Assembly: GCF_011046485.1 (NCBI RefSeq)
Contig: NZ_CP049256.1
Coordinates: 1,922,001 to 1,986,000 of the forward strand
Source: Microbacterium sp. 4R-513
Lineage (GTDB): Bacteria > Actinomycetota > Actinomycetes > Actinomycetales > Microbacteriaceae
DNA: 64,000 nt
Direction of reading: 5' to 3'
Part shown: piece after piece, positions 16,647 through 26,351 of the stretch
Layout of the letters: each line of letters starts with the position of its first letter
Numbering within the stretch: position 1 is the first letter of the stretch
Notes under the pieces: model-generated
Databases searched by the model: none
What the model saw: the letters and a program-made list of their open reading frames with translations, nothing else
What the model was told of the DNA's origin: nothing
Translations under genes and position numbers: made by a program

Positions 16647-18017
16647 GTGAAGACGAATCCTGTCCTTGCTGTGGTGGCCACCCTCGCCCTTGCCGGCGGT
16701 CTGGCCGCGTGCTCCGCCGGAGGGAACGACGGCGGATCCACCGGTGGTGGCGGCGGCAACGCAGACGCGAACTGCACGAACACCATCAAGAAGCCCGATG
16801 CGCCGCTCGTGACGCTCTGGGCCTGGTATCCCAACTCCGAGGCCGTCGTCGACAACTTCAACGAGGAGCACGACGACGTCCAGGTCTGCTGGACGAACGC
16901 CGGCGCCGGTGGCGACGAGTACGACAAGTTCCAGACCGCCGTCTCGGCGGGCAGCGGCGCCCCCGACGTCGTCATGGTCGAGGCCGACCGCATCGCCCCC
17001 TTCCAGGTGCAGGACGCGCTGGTCGACCTGAAGGACCTCGGCTACGAGGACGTCAAGGACAACTTCAGCGAGGGTGCCTGGAAGGACGTGTCGGTGGGCG
17101 ACGGCGTCTACGGCGCGCCGATCGACGGCGGCCCGATGGGCATGATCTACCGCAAGGACGTCTTCGAGAAGTTCGGCGTCACCCCGCCCACGACGTGGGA
17201 GGAGTTCGAGGCGGCCGCCCAGAAGGTGAAGGATGCCGGGGGGCCGGTCTTCGCGAGCTTCGCCGCGAACCAGCCCGCCGAGGTCACGGCGCTCATGTAC
17301 CAGAACGGCGCCGAGCCGTTCTCGTACGATCCCGCCAAGGAGGGCGAGATCGGCATCAACCTCAACAGCGATGAGATCAAGGAGGTCCTCGACTACTGGG
17401 CCGGTCTCGTCGAGAAGGGCCTCGTCGGCACGGAGGACCAGTTCACCCCCGAGTACATCGCGGGCGTGATCAACGGCGACTACGCGACCTACCTCTCGGC
17501 CGCCTGGGCGCCGGGCTACCTGCAGGGCGCAGGCGTCGGCGAGGGTGCGGACGCCGGTGTGTGGGCCACCGCCCCCATGCCGCAGTGGGACCCGTCCAAC
17601 CCGACCGCCATCAACTGGGGCGGCTCAGCCTTCTCCGTGACGAAGCAGGCGAAGGACCCGGAGCTCGCGGCGAAGGTCGCCTTCGGGGTCTACGCCGACC
17701 AGAAGTCCCTGGACGACGGCTGGCAGAACCAGATCATCTTCCCGCTGAACCAGGACGTGCTGAAGTCCGACGAGTTCCAGAACTACGAGGTGCCGTTCTT
17801 CGGCGGGCAGCAGGCCAACAAGGAGGTGTACGTGCCGGCGGCCAACGCCTACAAGGGGATGACCTACACGCCGATCGGCCAGTACTACTACTCCGCGCTG
17901 ACGAAGCAGATCGCCGCCATCAACGAAGGAAAGGCGACCGGCTCCGAGGCGGCCGACGCCCTGCAGAAGGACGTCGTGGCCTACGCGGAAGAGCAGGGGT
18001 TCACCGTCACCCAGTGA
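16647..18017 (+). CDS. ABC sugar importer, extracellular solute-binding lipoprotein (CUT1)
   Basis: A 456-residue lipoprotein of the family 1 extracellular solute-binding proteins. The GTG start is 6 nt after AAAGGAA. The lipobox LAAC places the lipidated cysteine at residue 22, followed by a Gly/Asn-rich tether. The body shows the usual maltose-binding-protein-like pattern (TLWAWYPNSEAVVDNFNEEH; PDVVMVEADRIAPF; YGAPIDGGPMGMIYRKDVFEKFG). It delivers sugar or oligosaccharide to the two permeases that follow. A strong hairpin after its stop (18027-18060) would favour higher expression of this protein than of the membrane parts. Given the GH51 gene downstream, arabino-oligosaccharides are a reasonable ligand guess. 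Confidence 0.9.
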   Translation: MKTNPVLAVVATLALAGGLAACSAGGNDGGSTGGGGGNADANCTNTIKKPDAPLVTLWAWYPNSEAVVDNFNEEHDDVQVCWTNAGAGGDEYDKFQTAVSAGSGAPDVVMVEADRIAPFQVQDALVDLKDLGYEDVKDNFSEGAWKDVSVGDGVYGAPIDGGPMGMIYRKDVFEKFGVTPPTTWEEFEAAAQKVKDAGGPVFASFAANQPAEVTALMYQNGAEPFSYDPAKEGEIGINLNSDEIKEVLDYWAGLVEKGLVGTEDQFTPEYIAGVINGDYATYLSAAWAPGYLQGAGVGEGADAGVWATAPMPQWDPSNPTAINWGGSAFSVTKQAKDPELAAKVAFGVYADQKSLDDGWQNQIIFPLNQDVLKSDEFQNYEVPFFGGQQANKEVYVPAANAYKGMTYTPIGQYYYSALTKQIAAINEGKATGSEAADALQKDVVAYAEEQGFTVTQ

Positions 18018-18026
18018 CCTGAGCTC

Positions 18027-18060
18027 GGGGGCCGGTCCGCGCGAGCACGGACCGGCCCCC
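18027..18060 (+). terminator. Intercistronic hairpin between binding protein and permease genes
   Basis: GGGGGCCGGTCCG (18027-18039) and CGGACCGGCCCCC (18048-18060) form a perfect 13-bp stem with an 8-nt loop. No U-tract follows. It probably acts as an attenuator or 3' mRNA stabiliser for the binding-protein transcript. Confidence 0.7.
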
Positions 18061-18088
18061 GTGCATCCCTCACAGACTCGGAGAAATC

Positions 18089-19015
18089 ATGACCGCCTCC
18101 ACCACGACTGCGGTGCCGACCAAGCGCCGCAAGGCGACCGCCGCACGTCAGAACCTCACCGGATGGCTCTTCGTCGGGCCGTTCGCGATCATCTTCCTGG
18201 CCCTCCTCGTCCTGCCGATCGGGTACGCGCTCTACCTGAGCCTGTTCCAGAAGTCCCTCATCGGGGGCACGCGCTTCGTCCTCTTCGGCAACTACGTCAA
18301 AGCGTTCAGCGACCCGTCCTTCCTCAACGGCGTCGGATTCGTCATCCGCTTCTCGCTGGTGCTCATCCCGCTGCAGATGGCGATATCACTGGCGATCGCG
18401 CTGATCCTCGACATCGTCATCACGCGCTTCGCCCGATTCTCGCGCCTCATGATCTTCATGCCCTACGCGATCCCGACCGTGATCGGCGCCCTCATGTGGG
18501 GGTTCCTGTACAGCGACAACTTCGGGCCGCTTGCGGAGATCTTCGAAAGTTTCGGGAGACAGGCGCCTGATTTCCTGAGCAGCAGCCTGATCTTCTACGG
18601 CCTCCTCAACATCGTCACGTGGCAGTGGGCCGGCTATTACATGATCATCCTGTTCGCGGCGCTGCAGGGGATCGATCCCACCCTCTACGAGGCGGCGCGC
18701 ATCGACGGGGCATCCCAGTGGCAGATCGTCCTGCGGATCAAGATCCCGCTCGTCGCGCCGGCGCTCCTGCTGATCCTCGTCTTCGCGCTGATCGGCACCC
18801 TGCAGTTCTTCAACGAGCCGAAGATCCTCCAGCAGCTCGCCGCCGGGGCGATACCCGACGACTTCACGCCCAACATGTACGCCTACCAGCAGGCCTTCTC
18901 GCTGGCGAACTACAACTACGGCTCTGCGATCTCGTTCGCCCTCGGAGCGGTCGTCTTCGTCTGCGTGTACATCTTCCTGTTCGCCACCCGCAAGCGAGGG
19001 AGCTTCTTCTCATGA
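18089..19015 (+). CDS. ABC sugar importer permease (CUT1, MalF type)
   Basis: A 308-residue inner-membrane permease with about six hydrophobic segments, beginning after a basic N-terminus (TKRRKATAARQN). The EAA loop that docks the ATPase is YEAARIDGASQWQIVLRIKIPL (about residues 200-220). It follows the binding-protein gene and its stop overlaps the next permease start (ATGA). No ATPase gene is present in this operon, as is common for actinobacterial CUT1 systems that share one MsiK-type ATPase encoded elsewhere. Confidence 0.9.
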   Translation: MTASTTTAVPTKRRKATAARQNLTGWLFVGPFAIIFLALLVLPIGYALYLSLFQKSLIGGTRFVLFGNYVKAFSDPSFLNGVGFVIRFSLVLIPLQMAISLAIALILDIVITRFARFSRLMIFMPYAIPTVIGALMWGFLYSDNFGPLAEIFESFGRQAPDFLSSSLIFYGLLNIVTWQWAGYYMIILFAALQGIDPTLYEAARIDGASQWQIVLRIKIPLVAPALLLILVFALIGTLQFFNEPKILQQLAAGAIPDDFTPNMYAYQQAFSLANYNYGSAISFALGAVVFVCVYIFLFATRKRGSFFS

Positions 19016-19938
19016 GCGCCACCCCCGTCGAGCTCACAGACACCCGTCCCCAGCCGCGCAAGCTCATCGAGCGTCGCTCGGCTCCGCGCACCCGCGGTCG
19101 CGTGCCGCTGAACATCGTGCTCGCGCTGCTGATGATCTACTTCCTCATCCCGTTCTGGTGGCTGATCGTCAACAGTTCCAAGACCTCCGCAGGGCTCTTC
19201 GGCGGGGGCAGCTCGCTCTGGTTCGCCGATGACATCAACTACCTGGGCAACCTCGTCGACCTCTTCACGTACAGCGGAGGGATCTACGCCCGCTGGCTGG
19301 CCAACTCCGCCCTGTACGCGATCGTCGGCGGCGTCGGTGCGACCGTCCTCGCCGTCCTCGCCGGCTACGGCTTCGCCAAGTACCGGTTCGGCGGCCGGCG
19401 CTTCGCATTCGCGATCCTGCTCGGGTCGGTCATGGTGCCGACCACGGCCCTCGTCATCCCGACCTTCGTCCTGTTCGCCCAGGTGGGCTGGACGAACACG
19501 ATCTGGGCCGTGATCTTCCCGACGCTGCTGAACCCGTTCGGCGTGTACCTCATGAACGTCTACGCTCGGGATGCCGTGCCCGACGAGCTTCTCGACGCCG
19601 CCCGCGTCGACGGCGCGGGGGAGTTCCGATCGTTCTTCGTGGTCGCGCTGCCGCTGCTGCGCCCGGCGATCGTGACGGTGCTGCTCCTGTCGATCGTGGC
19701 GTCCTGGAACAACTACTTCCTGCCCCTCGTGATGCTGTCGGACAACCGGCTCTTCCCGGTCACCGTGGGCATCGGCCTATGGCAGTCCACGGCGTCGACC
19801 TACGGGGCGGCGGGCGGACAGAGCCTGTGGAGCATCATCGTCCTCGGCTCGCTCGTCTCGGTGATCCCGCTCATCATCGCGTTCCTCACCCTCCAGAAGT
19901 ACTGGCGCGGGGGGCTCGCCATCGGAAGCCTCAAGTGA
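19012..19938 (+). CDS. ABC sugar importer permease (CUT1, MalG type)
   Basis: A 308-residue partner permease with about six transmembrane segments. The ATG at 19012 overlaps the previous stop by 4 nt; longer in-frame extensions would lie inside the upstream permease gene and are rejected. The EAA motif is DELLDAARVDGAGEFRSFFV (about residues 195-215). With the previous two genes it forms a complete importer except for the ATPase. The GH51 arabinofuranosidase gene starts 52 bp downstream and is probably cotranscribed, so the imported substrate is likely an arabinose-containing oligosaccharide cleaved in the cytoplasm. Confidence 0.9.
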   Translation: MSATPVELTDTRPQPRKLIERRSAPRTRGRVPLNIVLALLMIYFLIPFWWLIVNSSKTSAGLFGGGSSLWFADDINYLGNLVDLFTYSGGIYARWLANSALYAIVGGVGATVLAVLAGYGFAKYRFGGRRFAFAILLGSVMVPTTALVIPTFVLFAQVGWTNTIWAVIFPTLLNPFGVYLMNVYARDAVPDELLDAARVDGAGEFRSFFVVALPLLRPAIVTVLLLSIVASWNNYFLPLVMLSDNRLFPVTVGIGLWQSTASTYGAAGGQSLWSIIVLGSLVSVIPLIIAFLTLQKYWRGGLAIGSLK

Positions 19939-19990
19939 CCCGCGGCCGCCGCCGCCCCGTCTTCGGCCCCCTGCTCACCGGAAGAGAAGA

Positions 19991-21502
19991 ATGATCCGAG
20001 CACACCTCACCATCGACCCGCACTTCACCGTCGGGCCCATCAACCGCCGCCTGTTCGGCTCGTTCGTCGAGCACCTCGGCCGCTGCGTCTACGACGGGAT
20101 CTACGAGCCCGGTCATACCCGCGCCGACGAGGACGGCTTCCGCACCGACGTCATCGAGCTCGTGCGCGAGCTGGGCGTCTCGACCATCCGGTACCCGGGC
20201 GGCAACTTCGTCTCGGGATACCGCTGGGAGGACGGCGTCGGACCGCGAGACCAGCGTCCGCGGCGTCTGGACCTCGCATGGCACTCGACCGAGACGAACG
20301 AGATCGGACTCGATGAGTTCGCGACCTGGCTCGGCAAGGTGGACAGCGAGCTGATGTACGCCGTCAACCTCGGGACGCGCGGAGTGCTCGAGGCCCTCGA
20401 CGTCCTCGAGTACGCCAACCACCGCTCGGGGACCGAGTGGTCCGACAGGCGGGTGGCGAACGGGCATCCCGAGCCCCACGGCATCCGCATGTGGTGCCTC
20501 GGCAACGAGATGGACGGTCCGTGGCAGCTCGGCCACAGCACGGCGCAGGAGTACGGGCAGCTCGCCTCGAAGACCGCGCGCGCCATGCGGCAGATCGATC
20601 CCGATCTCGAGCTCGTGGTGTGCGGCAGCTCCGGCGCGCAGATGCCGACGTTCGGCGAGTGGGAGCGCGTCGTGCTCGAGGAGACGTACGACAACGTCGA
20701 CTTCATCTCGTGCCACGCCTACTACGAGCCGTCGGGCGACGACTTCGGCAGCTTCCTGGCGTCCGCCGTCAACATGGACCGCTTCATCGAGGCGGTCGTC
20801 GCGACGGCCGACCACGTCAAAGCGGTGCGCAACAGTGACAAGACGATCAACATCTCGTTCGACGAGTGGAACGTCTGGTACCAGTCGCGCTACAACGAGG
20901 TCGACAAGATCACCGATGTCGCGGACTGGCCGGTCGCGCCCCGCCTGCTCGAGGACTCCTACACGGTGCTCGACGCCGTCGTCTTCGGGAGCCTCCTCAT
21001 CTCGCTCATCCGGCACGCCGATCGAGTCACGTCGGCGAGCCTCGCGCAGCTCGTCAACGTCATCGCGCCGATCATGACCGAGCCCGGCGGGCCGGCGTGG
21101 CGGCAGACGACGTTCTTCCCGTTCTCGCTCACGTCGCAGCTCGCCCGGGGAGTTGCGCTCGAGCTGAAGCTCGACAGCCCCACCTACGACACCGAGCAGT
21201 ACGGCGCTGTGCCGATCGTGGACGCCGTCGCGACGCACGATCCCGACGAAGGCGGGACGACGGTCTTCGCCGTGAATCGAAGTCTGACCGATGAGGTCAC
21301 CCTCCAGATCGACGCGCGCGCCCTCGGCGCGGCGAAGAGCGCGAAGGCGACCTCGATCTTCGACGACGACATCCACGCCGCGAACACCCTCGCGCAGCCC
21401 GACCGGGTGGCGCCGAGGGAGAACGACTCGGTCGAGCTGTCGGAGGGGGCGATCACCGTCACCCTCCCGCCGTGCTCCTGGACGGTCCTCACGGTCGACT
21501 GA
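19991..21502 (+). CDS. abfA: Intracellular alpha-L-arabinofuranosidase, GH51
   Basis: A 503-residue retaining GH51 enzyme that releases terminal L-arabinofuranose from oligosaccharides. There is no signal peptide, consistent with hydrolysis after import. The (beta/alpha)8 barrel carries the acid/base Glu173 in WCLGNEMDG and the nucleophile Glu292 in SFDEWNVW. The N-terminal hallmark GPINRRLFGSFVEHLGR and the substrate-contact RYPGGNFVSGYRWEDG are intact. The C-terminal beta-sandwich (about 385-503) is complete and the length is normal for the family. It lies directly after the CUT1 permeases and before a LacI regulator, marking this as an arabinan/arabinoxylan oligosaccharide unit. Confidence 0.93.
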   Translation: MIRAHLTIDPHFTVGPINRRLFGSFVEHLGRCVYDGIYEPGHTRADEDGFRTDVIELVRELGVSTIRYPGGNFVSGYRWEDGVGPRDQRPRRLDLAWHSTETNEIGLDEFATWLGKVDSELMYAVNLGTRGVLEALDVLEYANHRSGTEWSDRRVANGHPEPHGIRMWCLGNEMDGPWQLGHSTAQEYGQLASKTARAMRQIDPDLELVVCGSSGAQMPTFGEWERVVLEETYDNVDFISCHAYYEPSGDDFGSFLASAVNMDRFIEAVVATADHVKAVRNSDKTINISFDEWNVWYQSRYNEVDKITDVADWPVAPRLLEDSYTVLDAVVFGSLLISLIRHADRVTSASLAQLVNVIAPIMTEPGGPAWRQTTFFPFSLTSQLARGVALELKLDSPTYDTEQYGAVPIVDAVATHDPDEGGTTVFAVNRSLTDEVTLQIDARALGAAKSAKATSIFDDDIHAANTLAQPDRVAPRENDSVELSEGAITVTLPPCSWTVLTVD

Positions 21503-21516
21503 ACCGGCGTGGCGAC

Positions 21517-22524
21517 ATGGCGCGGACCCAGCGGGTGACCCTGAAGGAGATCGCCGCTCAGACCGGGGTGTCGATGACGACCATCTCGAAGGTGCTCAAC
21601 GGGGCGGCCGACGTCTCGTCCTCCACGCGCGAGCTCGTCGAGGATCACCTGCGCAAGAGCGGCTACCGGCGGCGCAAGAGCAGGCAGCGACGCGAGTACA
21701 TCGAGGTCGTGCTCCACGAGCTCGAGGGGGAGTGGGCGCTCGCGATCATCGAGGGCGTCCGCGAGGCCGCGGCTCGCGTGGGGCTGGCAGTGTCGCTCTC
21801 CGTGAGCGGGGACCGCCACGCTCCCGGCGGCGAGTGGCTCGACTCCGTCGTGCGCCGAGGTCCGACGGGCATCATCCTGCTGTTCGCGGGCATCGAACCG
21901 GAGGGCCGCGAGAAGCTCAAGGCACGAGGCATCCCGTTCGTCATCATCGACCCCGCCGGCGACCCGGCGCCCGGCATCCCCGCGGTCGGGGCGGCCAACT
22001 GGGCCGGCGGGGTGGCGGCGACCCGGCACCTCATCGAGCTCGGGCACCGCCGCATCGCGGCGATCACCGGACCGGGCGACCTCATGTCGTCGCTCGCGCG
22101 GCTGGACGGATACCGGTCGGCGATGATGTCGGCGGGCCTCCCGGTGGATCCGGACTGGATACGGTTCGGGGACTTCGACCGCAGGAGCGGAGAACGTCAT
22201 GCCATCGCGCTCCTGAGCCTTCCCGAACCGCCGACGGCGATCTTCGCGGGAAGCGACCTCCAGGCCCTCGGGGTGCTGCACGCGGCGACCGCGCGCGCCG
22301 TGCGGGTTCCGGACGCGCTCTCGGTCGTCGGATTCGACGACCTTCCGGTCGCCGAGCTCGCCAGCCCGCGCCTGACGACCATCCGGCAGCCGCTGCGTGA
22401 GATGGCGGAGCAGGCGACGCGTCTCCTGCTCCAGCTCCTCGAGGAGCGCAGCCCCGACGTCACCCGGGTCGAGCTCGCGACGAGCCTCGTGATCCGCGAC
22501 TCGACGGCCCCCGCCCCAGCGTGA
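21517..22524 (+). CDS. LacI-family transcriptional repressor (4)
   Basis: A 335-residue LacI/GalR regulator. The helix-turn-helix is TLKEIAAQTGVSMTTISKVL at about residues 7-26, followed by a basic, unusual hinge (YRRRKSRQRREY). The effector domain has the usual FAGSDLQALGVLHA and GFDDLPVAELASPRLTTIRQP motifs. The start at 21517 is 14 nt after the GH51 stop and probably within the same transcript. It is likely the in-operon regulator of the importer and GH51 genes and is one of the candidates that could bind the ACGTTGT-core operators. Confidence 0.88.
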   Translation: MARTQRVTLKEIAAQTGVSMTTISKVLNGAADVSSSTRELVEDHLRKSGYRRRKSRQRREYIEVVLHELEGEWALAIIEGVREAAARVGLAVSLSVSGDRHAPGGEWLDSVVRRGPTGIILLFAGIEPEGREKLKARGIPFVIIDPAGDPAPGIPAVGAANWAGGVAATRHLIELGHRRIAAITGPGDLMSSLARLDGYRSAMMSAGLPVDPDWIRFGDFDRRSGERHAIALLSLPEPPTAIFAGSDLQALGVLHAATARAVRVPDALSVVGFDDLPVAELASPRLTTIRQPLREMAEQATRLLLQLLEERSPDVTRVELATSLVIRDSTAPAPA

Positions 22525-22647
22525 CCCGGGCCCTCCCCGCGCGGCGGAGGGAACAGGTGCGTAATGCGAGCGCAAGCCCTGCGTTTGCACAGGCGGCGTG
22601 GGGTAAGAACTATTCAGGAGGATCTCATCGACCTCCGCGGAGGTTCA

Positions 22648-23670
22648 GTGCCCGGTAACGCCATAGCCCGATTCCAGAACGTCGCGCTCCTCTCCGTCGC
22701 GAGCGTTCTTCCCAGTCGCGTCACGACGTCGGACGAGATCGAGCGGCGCCTCGCGCCCTCGCTGTCGCGCCTCAGACTGCGCAGCGGCCTCCTCCGACGC
22801 GTCGCAGGCGTCCTCGAGCGGCGCAACTGGGCCGAGGGCGAATCGGTGGATGCCGCCACCATCGCCGCGGGGCAGCGCGCTCTGGCCGAAGCCGGCGTCG
22901 ACGCGTCCGAGATCGGACTGCTGATCAACACGTCGGTCACGAGGGCGCACCTCGAGCCGTCGGTGGCCGTGGGCCTGCATCACGGCCTGGATCTGCCCAG
23001 CTCGGCCGTCAACTTCGACGTCGCGAACGCCTGCCTGGGCTTCATCAACGGCATGTCGCTCGCCGCGACCATGATCGAGTCCGGCCAGATCCGCTACGCC
23101 ATGGTCGTCGCGGGTGAGGACGCCGACGAGATCCAGGTCAACACGATCGACCGGCTGCTCCGCGGAGACGGCGACCGCGATGCCTTCATGAGCGAGTTCG
23201 CATCGCTCACACTCGGATCGGGTTCTGCCGCGGCGGTCCTCGGACGTGCCGACGAGCACCCGGAGGGCCACCGGATCCTGGGCGGCGTGACGCGCGCCGC
23301 AACCGTGTTCCACCAGCTCTGCGTCGGCAGCGTCGACGGCATGTTCACCGATGCGAAGGCGCTCCTCAAGGGCGGCCTCGATCTCGTGGTGTCGGCCTGG
23401 AAAGAGGCCGCAGGGGAGTGGGACTGGAAGTCCATGAACCGCTACATCACGCACCAGGTGTCGTCGATCCACACCGACGCCATCGTGAAGGCCATCCACC
23501 TCGACCGCTCGCGGGTCCCCACCACCTTCCCCCGCTTCGGGAACATCGGTCCGGCATCCGTGCCCATCACCCTCGTCGAGGAGCAGGCGACCCTGCACAA
23601 GGGCGACCGGGTCCTGCTGATGGGCGTCGGCTCCGGCCTCAACACGGCAATGCTGGAGCTCGCCTGGTGA
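22648..23670 (+). CDS. oleA: OleA: acyl-CoA head-to-head condensing thiolase (KAS III-like)
   Basis: A 340-residue thiolase-fold enzyme that condenses two long-chain acyl-CoAs to a beta-keto acid, the first step of long-chain olefin synthesis. The nucleophilic Cys129 lies in NACLGFINGMS, with His269 (ITHQVS) and Asn299 (RFGNIGPASVP) completing the usual set, and a Glu near 103 (HLEPS) in the position of the conserved OleA glutamate. The GTG at 22648 is preferred over an upstream ATG at 22564 because GGAGG precedes it and the protein then has the usual OleA length. Its stop overlaps the start of the OleBC fusion. It is distinguished from FabH by this neighbour. Confidence 0.88.
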   Translation: MPGNAIARFQNVALLSVASVLPSRVTTSDEIERRLAPSLSRLRLRSGLLRRVAGVLERRNWAEGESVDAATIAAGQRALAEAGVDASEIGLLINTSVTRAHLEPSVAVGLHHGLDLPSSAVNFDVANACLGFINGMSLAATMIESGQIRYAMVVAGEDADEIQVNTIDRLLRGDGDRDAFMSEFASLTLGSGSAAAVLGRADEHPEGHRILGGVTRAATVFHQLCVGSVDGMFTDAKALLKGGLDLVVSAWKEAAGEWDWKSMNRYITHQVSSIHTDAIVKAIHLDRSRVPTTFPRFGNIGPASVPITLVEEQATLHKGDRVLLMGVGSGLNTAMLELAW

Positions 23671-26351
23671 ATGACGCCGCGGCGCTCGCAGGGCTGCCCG
23701 GCCTCGACCTCCGATGGAGCAGCACCCGGCTGGTGCCCGAGCGAGGTTCGGGCGCGGTTCACGAGTGGCACTTCCTGGACACGGATGCCGAGCTCCGACG
23801 CCTCCGGGCCGCTCCCGTCGGCACGATCCTCGCCGTGCACGGCAACCCCACCTGGTCGTACCTGTGGCGGGAGCTCGCCGCCGCCTCGCTGCGCGCCGCC
23901 GAGGCAGGGGGGGCCGCCTGGCGCGTCATCGCGGTGGATCAGCTCGGCATGGGCTTCTCGGCCCGCCTGGACGAGCCCCGCCGCCTGGCGCGCCGCGTGG
24001 CCGACCTCGGCGACTTCACCGACGCTCTCGGTCTCGAGGGGCCCGTGGTCTCCCTCGGTCACGACTGGGGCGGTGTGGTCTCGCTCGGCTGGGCGGTCGA
24101 TCATCCCGACCTCCTGGCCGGAGTCATGGCCTTGAACACCGCGGTCCACCACCCGGCAGACGTGCCGATCCCGGCCGCGCTCCGCGTCGCCCGCACGCCG
24201 GGAGTCCTCGGCGCGTCGACGGTGACGACCCCCGCGTTCCTCGAGACCACGCTCGCGCTCGCTCGTCCGGCCCTGTCGCCGGAGGTCAAGGACGCCTTTC
24301 GCGCGCCGTACCTCACCCCCGCGCGGCGGCGCGCCATCGGCGGGTTCGTCGAAGACATCCCGGTGGATGCCGCGCATCCGAGCTTCCGCGAACTGGAGCG
24401 CATCGCGACCGGCGTCGCGGCCCTCCGTGTACCGGCGCTGCTGCTGTGGGGCCCGGGCGACCCCATCTTCACCGACCGCTACCTGGACGACCTCGTCGAC
24501 CGGCTCCCGCACGCCGACGTCCATCGGTTCGAGGGGGCGGGGCACCTCGTCGCCGAGGACCGGCCGTATGCCGACGCGATCCTCGACTGGCTGGGTGAGG
24601 AGGGGCGTGGGTTCGGGGATGTCAGGGCCGCGGAGCCGGGAGCCGGCGACGGCGACACTGCGTACCGACCCGGAGACCCCGCGCCGGCAGGACAGCCGGT
24701 CGCCCGGGACGCCTTCGCGCCGCTCTGGTCCGCCCTCGACGCCCGACGTGGCGACGACGAGGTCGCCGTCATCGACATGGCGACACGGGGCGGCGGTGAG
24801 CGTCACGTCAGCTGGCGTCTGCTCGACGACCGAGTCCGCCGGCTCGCTGCGGGCCTCGCGCGCATCGGTGTGCGGAAAGGGCAGCGCGTCTCGGTGCTCG
24901 TGCCCCCCGGTCCGACCCTCACCGCGGTGGTCTACGCCTGCCTGCGGATCGGCGCGGTCGTCGTGGTGGCCGATGCGGGACTCGGGGCGCAGGGGCTGAC
25001 CCGCGCGATCCGCGGAGCGTGGCCCGATGTCGTGATCGGCGGGCTCCCCGGCATCGCCGCCGCACGTGCGCTCGGCTGGCCCGGCATGCGCATCTCGGTC
25101 GGCCGGTTCCCCAAGGTGTCGGCCGCGGCGTTGGGAGTGCGTCACGACCTCGCCGCGATCGCCGCGCTCGGCGCGGCAGCGCCGCTTCCCCCGGAGCCCG
25201 GCCCCGACGATCCCGCCGCGATCCTCTTCACCTCGGGGTCGACCGGACCCGCGAAGGGCGTGGCGTACACGCACCGGCAGCTGTCCGCGCTCCGGGACGT
25301 CCTCGCAGCGCACTTCGAGGTCACGAGCGACACGGGTCTCGTCACGGGCTTCGCCCCCTTCGCTCTCCTGGGGCCGGCGCTCGGCACTCGCTCCGTGACG
25401 CCCGAGATGGATGTCTCGGCACCGCGCACCCTCACCGCGTCGGCGGTCGCGGCCGCCGTCCGCGCCTCTGACGCCCGCATCGTCTTCCTCTCGCCGGCCG
25501 CGATCATGAACGTCGTGGCGACGGCCGACGGCCTCACGGTCGAGGATCGCCGCGCCCTGGAGCGGGTGGAGACGTTCCTCTCCACGGGGGCGCCGGTGGG
25601 CGAGCCGCTCCTCGCGGCGGCGGCGGCGCTCATGCCGCAGGCTGTCCCGCACACGCCATACGGCATGACCGAGTGCCTCCTGGTCACCGACGTGACCCTG
25701 GCCGGCATCCGGGCGGTGACGGATGCCGCGGACCGCGGCGTCTGCGTCGGAACGCCGATCGCGGCCAACCACGTGCTCATCGACCCGTTGGACGCGGACG
25801 GCCGGCCGAGCGGAGATCCCGGCGCGACGACGGGGGTGCTCGGCGAGGTCGTGATCTCCGCGCCGCATCTCAAGACGTCCTACGACCGGCTCTGGCTCAC
25901 CGATCGAGCGGCTGTGCGCGACACGCCCGCCGAAGGCCGCTGGCACCGCACCGGAGACATCGGGCACCTCGATGCCGACGGACGTCTGTGGATCGAAGGG
26001 CGCCTGCCGCACGTCATCGTCGCGGCGGACGGCCCGATCGCGCCCGTGGGGCCCGAGCAGCAGGTGGAGGCGGTCCCCGAGGTGCGCCGCGCCGCCGTCG
26101 TCGGCGTCGGTCCGCGCGGTACGCAGCAGGCCGTCGCCATCGTCGAGACGCTTCCCGAGACCTCCCGCCCCGCTCTGGCCGCTGCCGAGACAGCCTCGGC
26201 CGTGCGGGCGTCCAGCGACCTGCCGCTCGTCGCCGTGCTCGCCGTGCCGCGCCTGCCGACGGACATCCGTCACAACTCGAAGATCGATCGTACGAGGCTC
26301 GCACGGTGGGCCGAGCGCACGCTCGCCGGGGGCGCGGTGGGCCGGCCGTGA
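23667..26351 (+). CDS. oleBC: OleBC fusion: beta-lactone decarboxylase plus beta-lactone synthetase
   Basis: An 894-residue fusion. Residues about 1-310 are the OleB alpha/beta-hydrolase related to haloalkane dehalogenases, with nucleophile Asp133 in GHDWGG, the oxyanion-side HGNPTWSYLW (58-67) and catalytic His293 in GAGHL. Residues about 345-894 are the OleC adenylate-forming domain, with P-loop LFTSGSTGPAKG (520-531) and the YGMTE motif (about 665). OleC closes a beta-hydroxy acid to a beta-lactone and OleB decarboxylates it to a cis-olefin. Fused OleBC is characteristic of actinobacteria. The GTG start overlaps the oleA stop, and the end overlaps oleD by 4 nt. Confidence 0.9.
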   Translation: MNDAAALAGLPGLDLRWSSTRLVPERGSGAVHEWHFLDTDAELRRLRAAPVGTILAVHGNPTWSYLWRELAAASLRAAEAGGAAWRVIAVDQLGMGFSARLDEPRRLARRVADLGDFTDALGLEGPVVSLGHDWGGVVSLGWAVDHPDLLAGVMALNTAVHHPADVPIPAALRVARTPGVLGASTVTTPAFLETTLALARPALSPEVKDAFRAPYLTPARRRAIGGFVEDIPVDAAHPSFRELERIATGVAALRVPALLLWGPGDPIFTDRYLDDLVDRLPHADVHRFEGAGHLVAEDRPYADAILDWLGEEGRGFGDVRAAEPGAGDGDTAYRPGDPAPAGQPVARDAFAPLWSALDARRGDDEVAVIDMATRGGGERHVSWRLLDDRVRRLAAGLARIGVRKGQRVSVLVPPGPTLTAVVYACLRIGAVVVVADAGLGAQGLTRAIRGAWPDVVIGGLPGIAAARALGWPGMRISVGRFPKVSAAALGVRHDLAAIAALGAAAPLPPEPGPDDPAAILFTSGSTGPAKGVAYTHRQLSALRDVLAAHFEVTSDTGLVTGFAPFALLGPALGTRSVTPEMDVSAPRTLTASAVAAAVRASDARIVFLSPAAIMNVVATADGLTVEDRRALERVETFLSTGAPVGEPLLAAAAALMPQAVPHTPYGMTECLLVTDVTLAGIRAVTDAADRGVCVGTPIAANHVLIDPLDADGRPSGDPGATTGVLGEVVISAPHLKTSYDRLWLTDRAAVRDTPAEGRWHRTGDIGHLDADGRLWIEGRLPHVIVAADGPIAPVGPEQQVEAVPEVRRAAVVGVGPRGTQQAVAIVETLPETSRPALAAAETASAVRASSDLPLVAVLAVPRLPTDIRHNSKIDRTRLARWAERTLAGGAVGRP

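Noticed and set aside
23442..26273. Minus-strand open frame of 943 codons opposite oleBC
   Set aside because: Arg/Asp/Gly-rich shadow frame with no recognisable fold; oleBC on the plus strand is fully supported.
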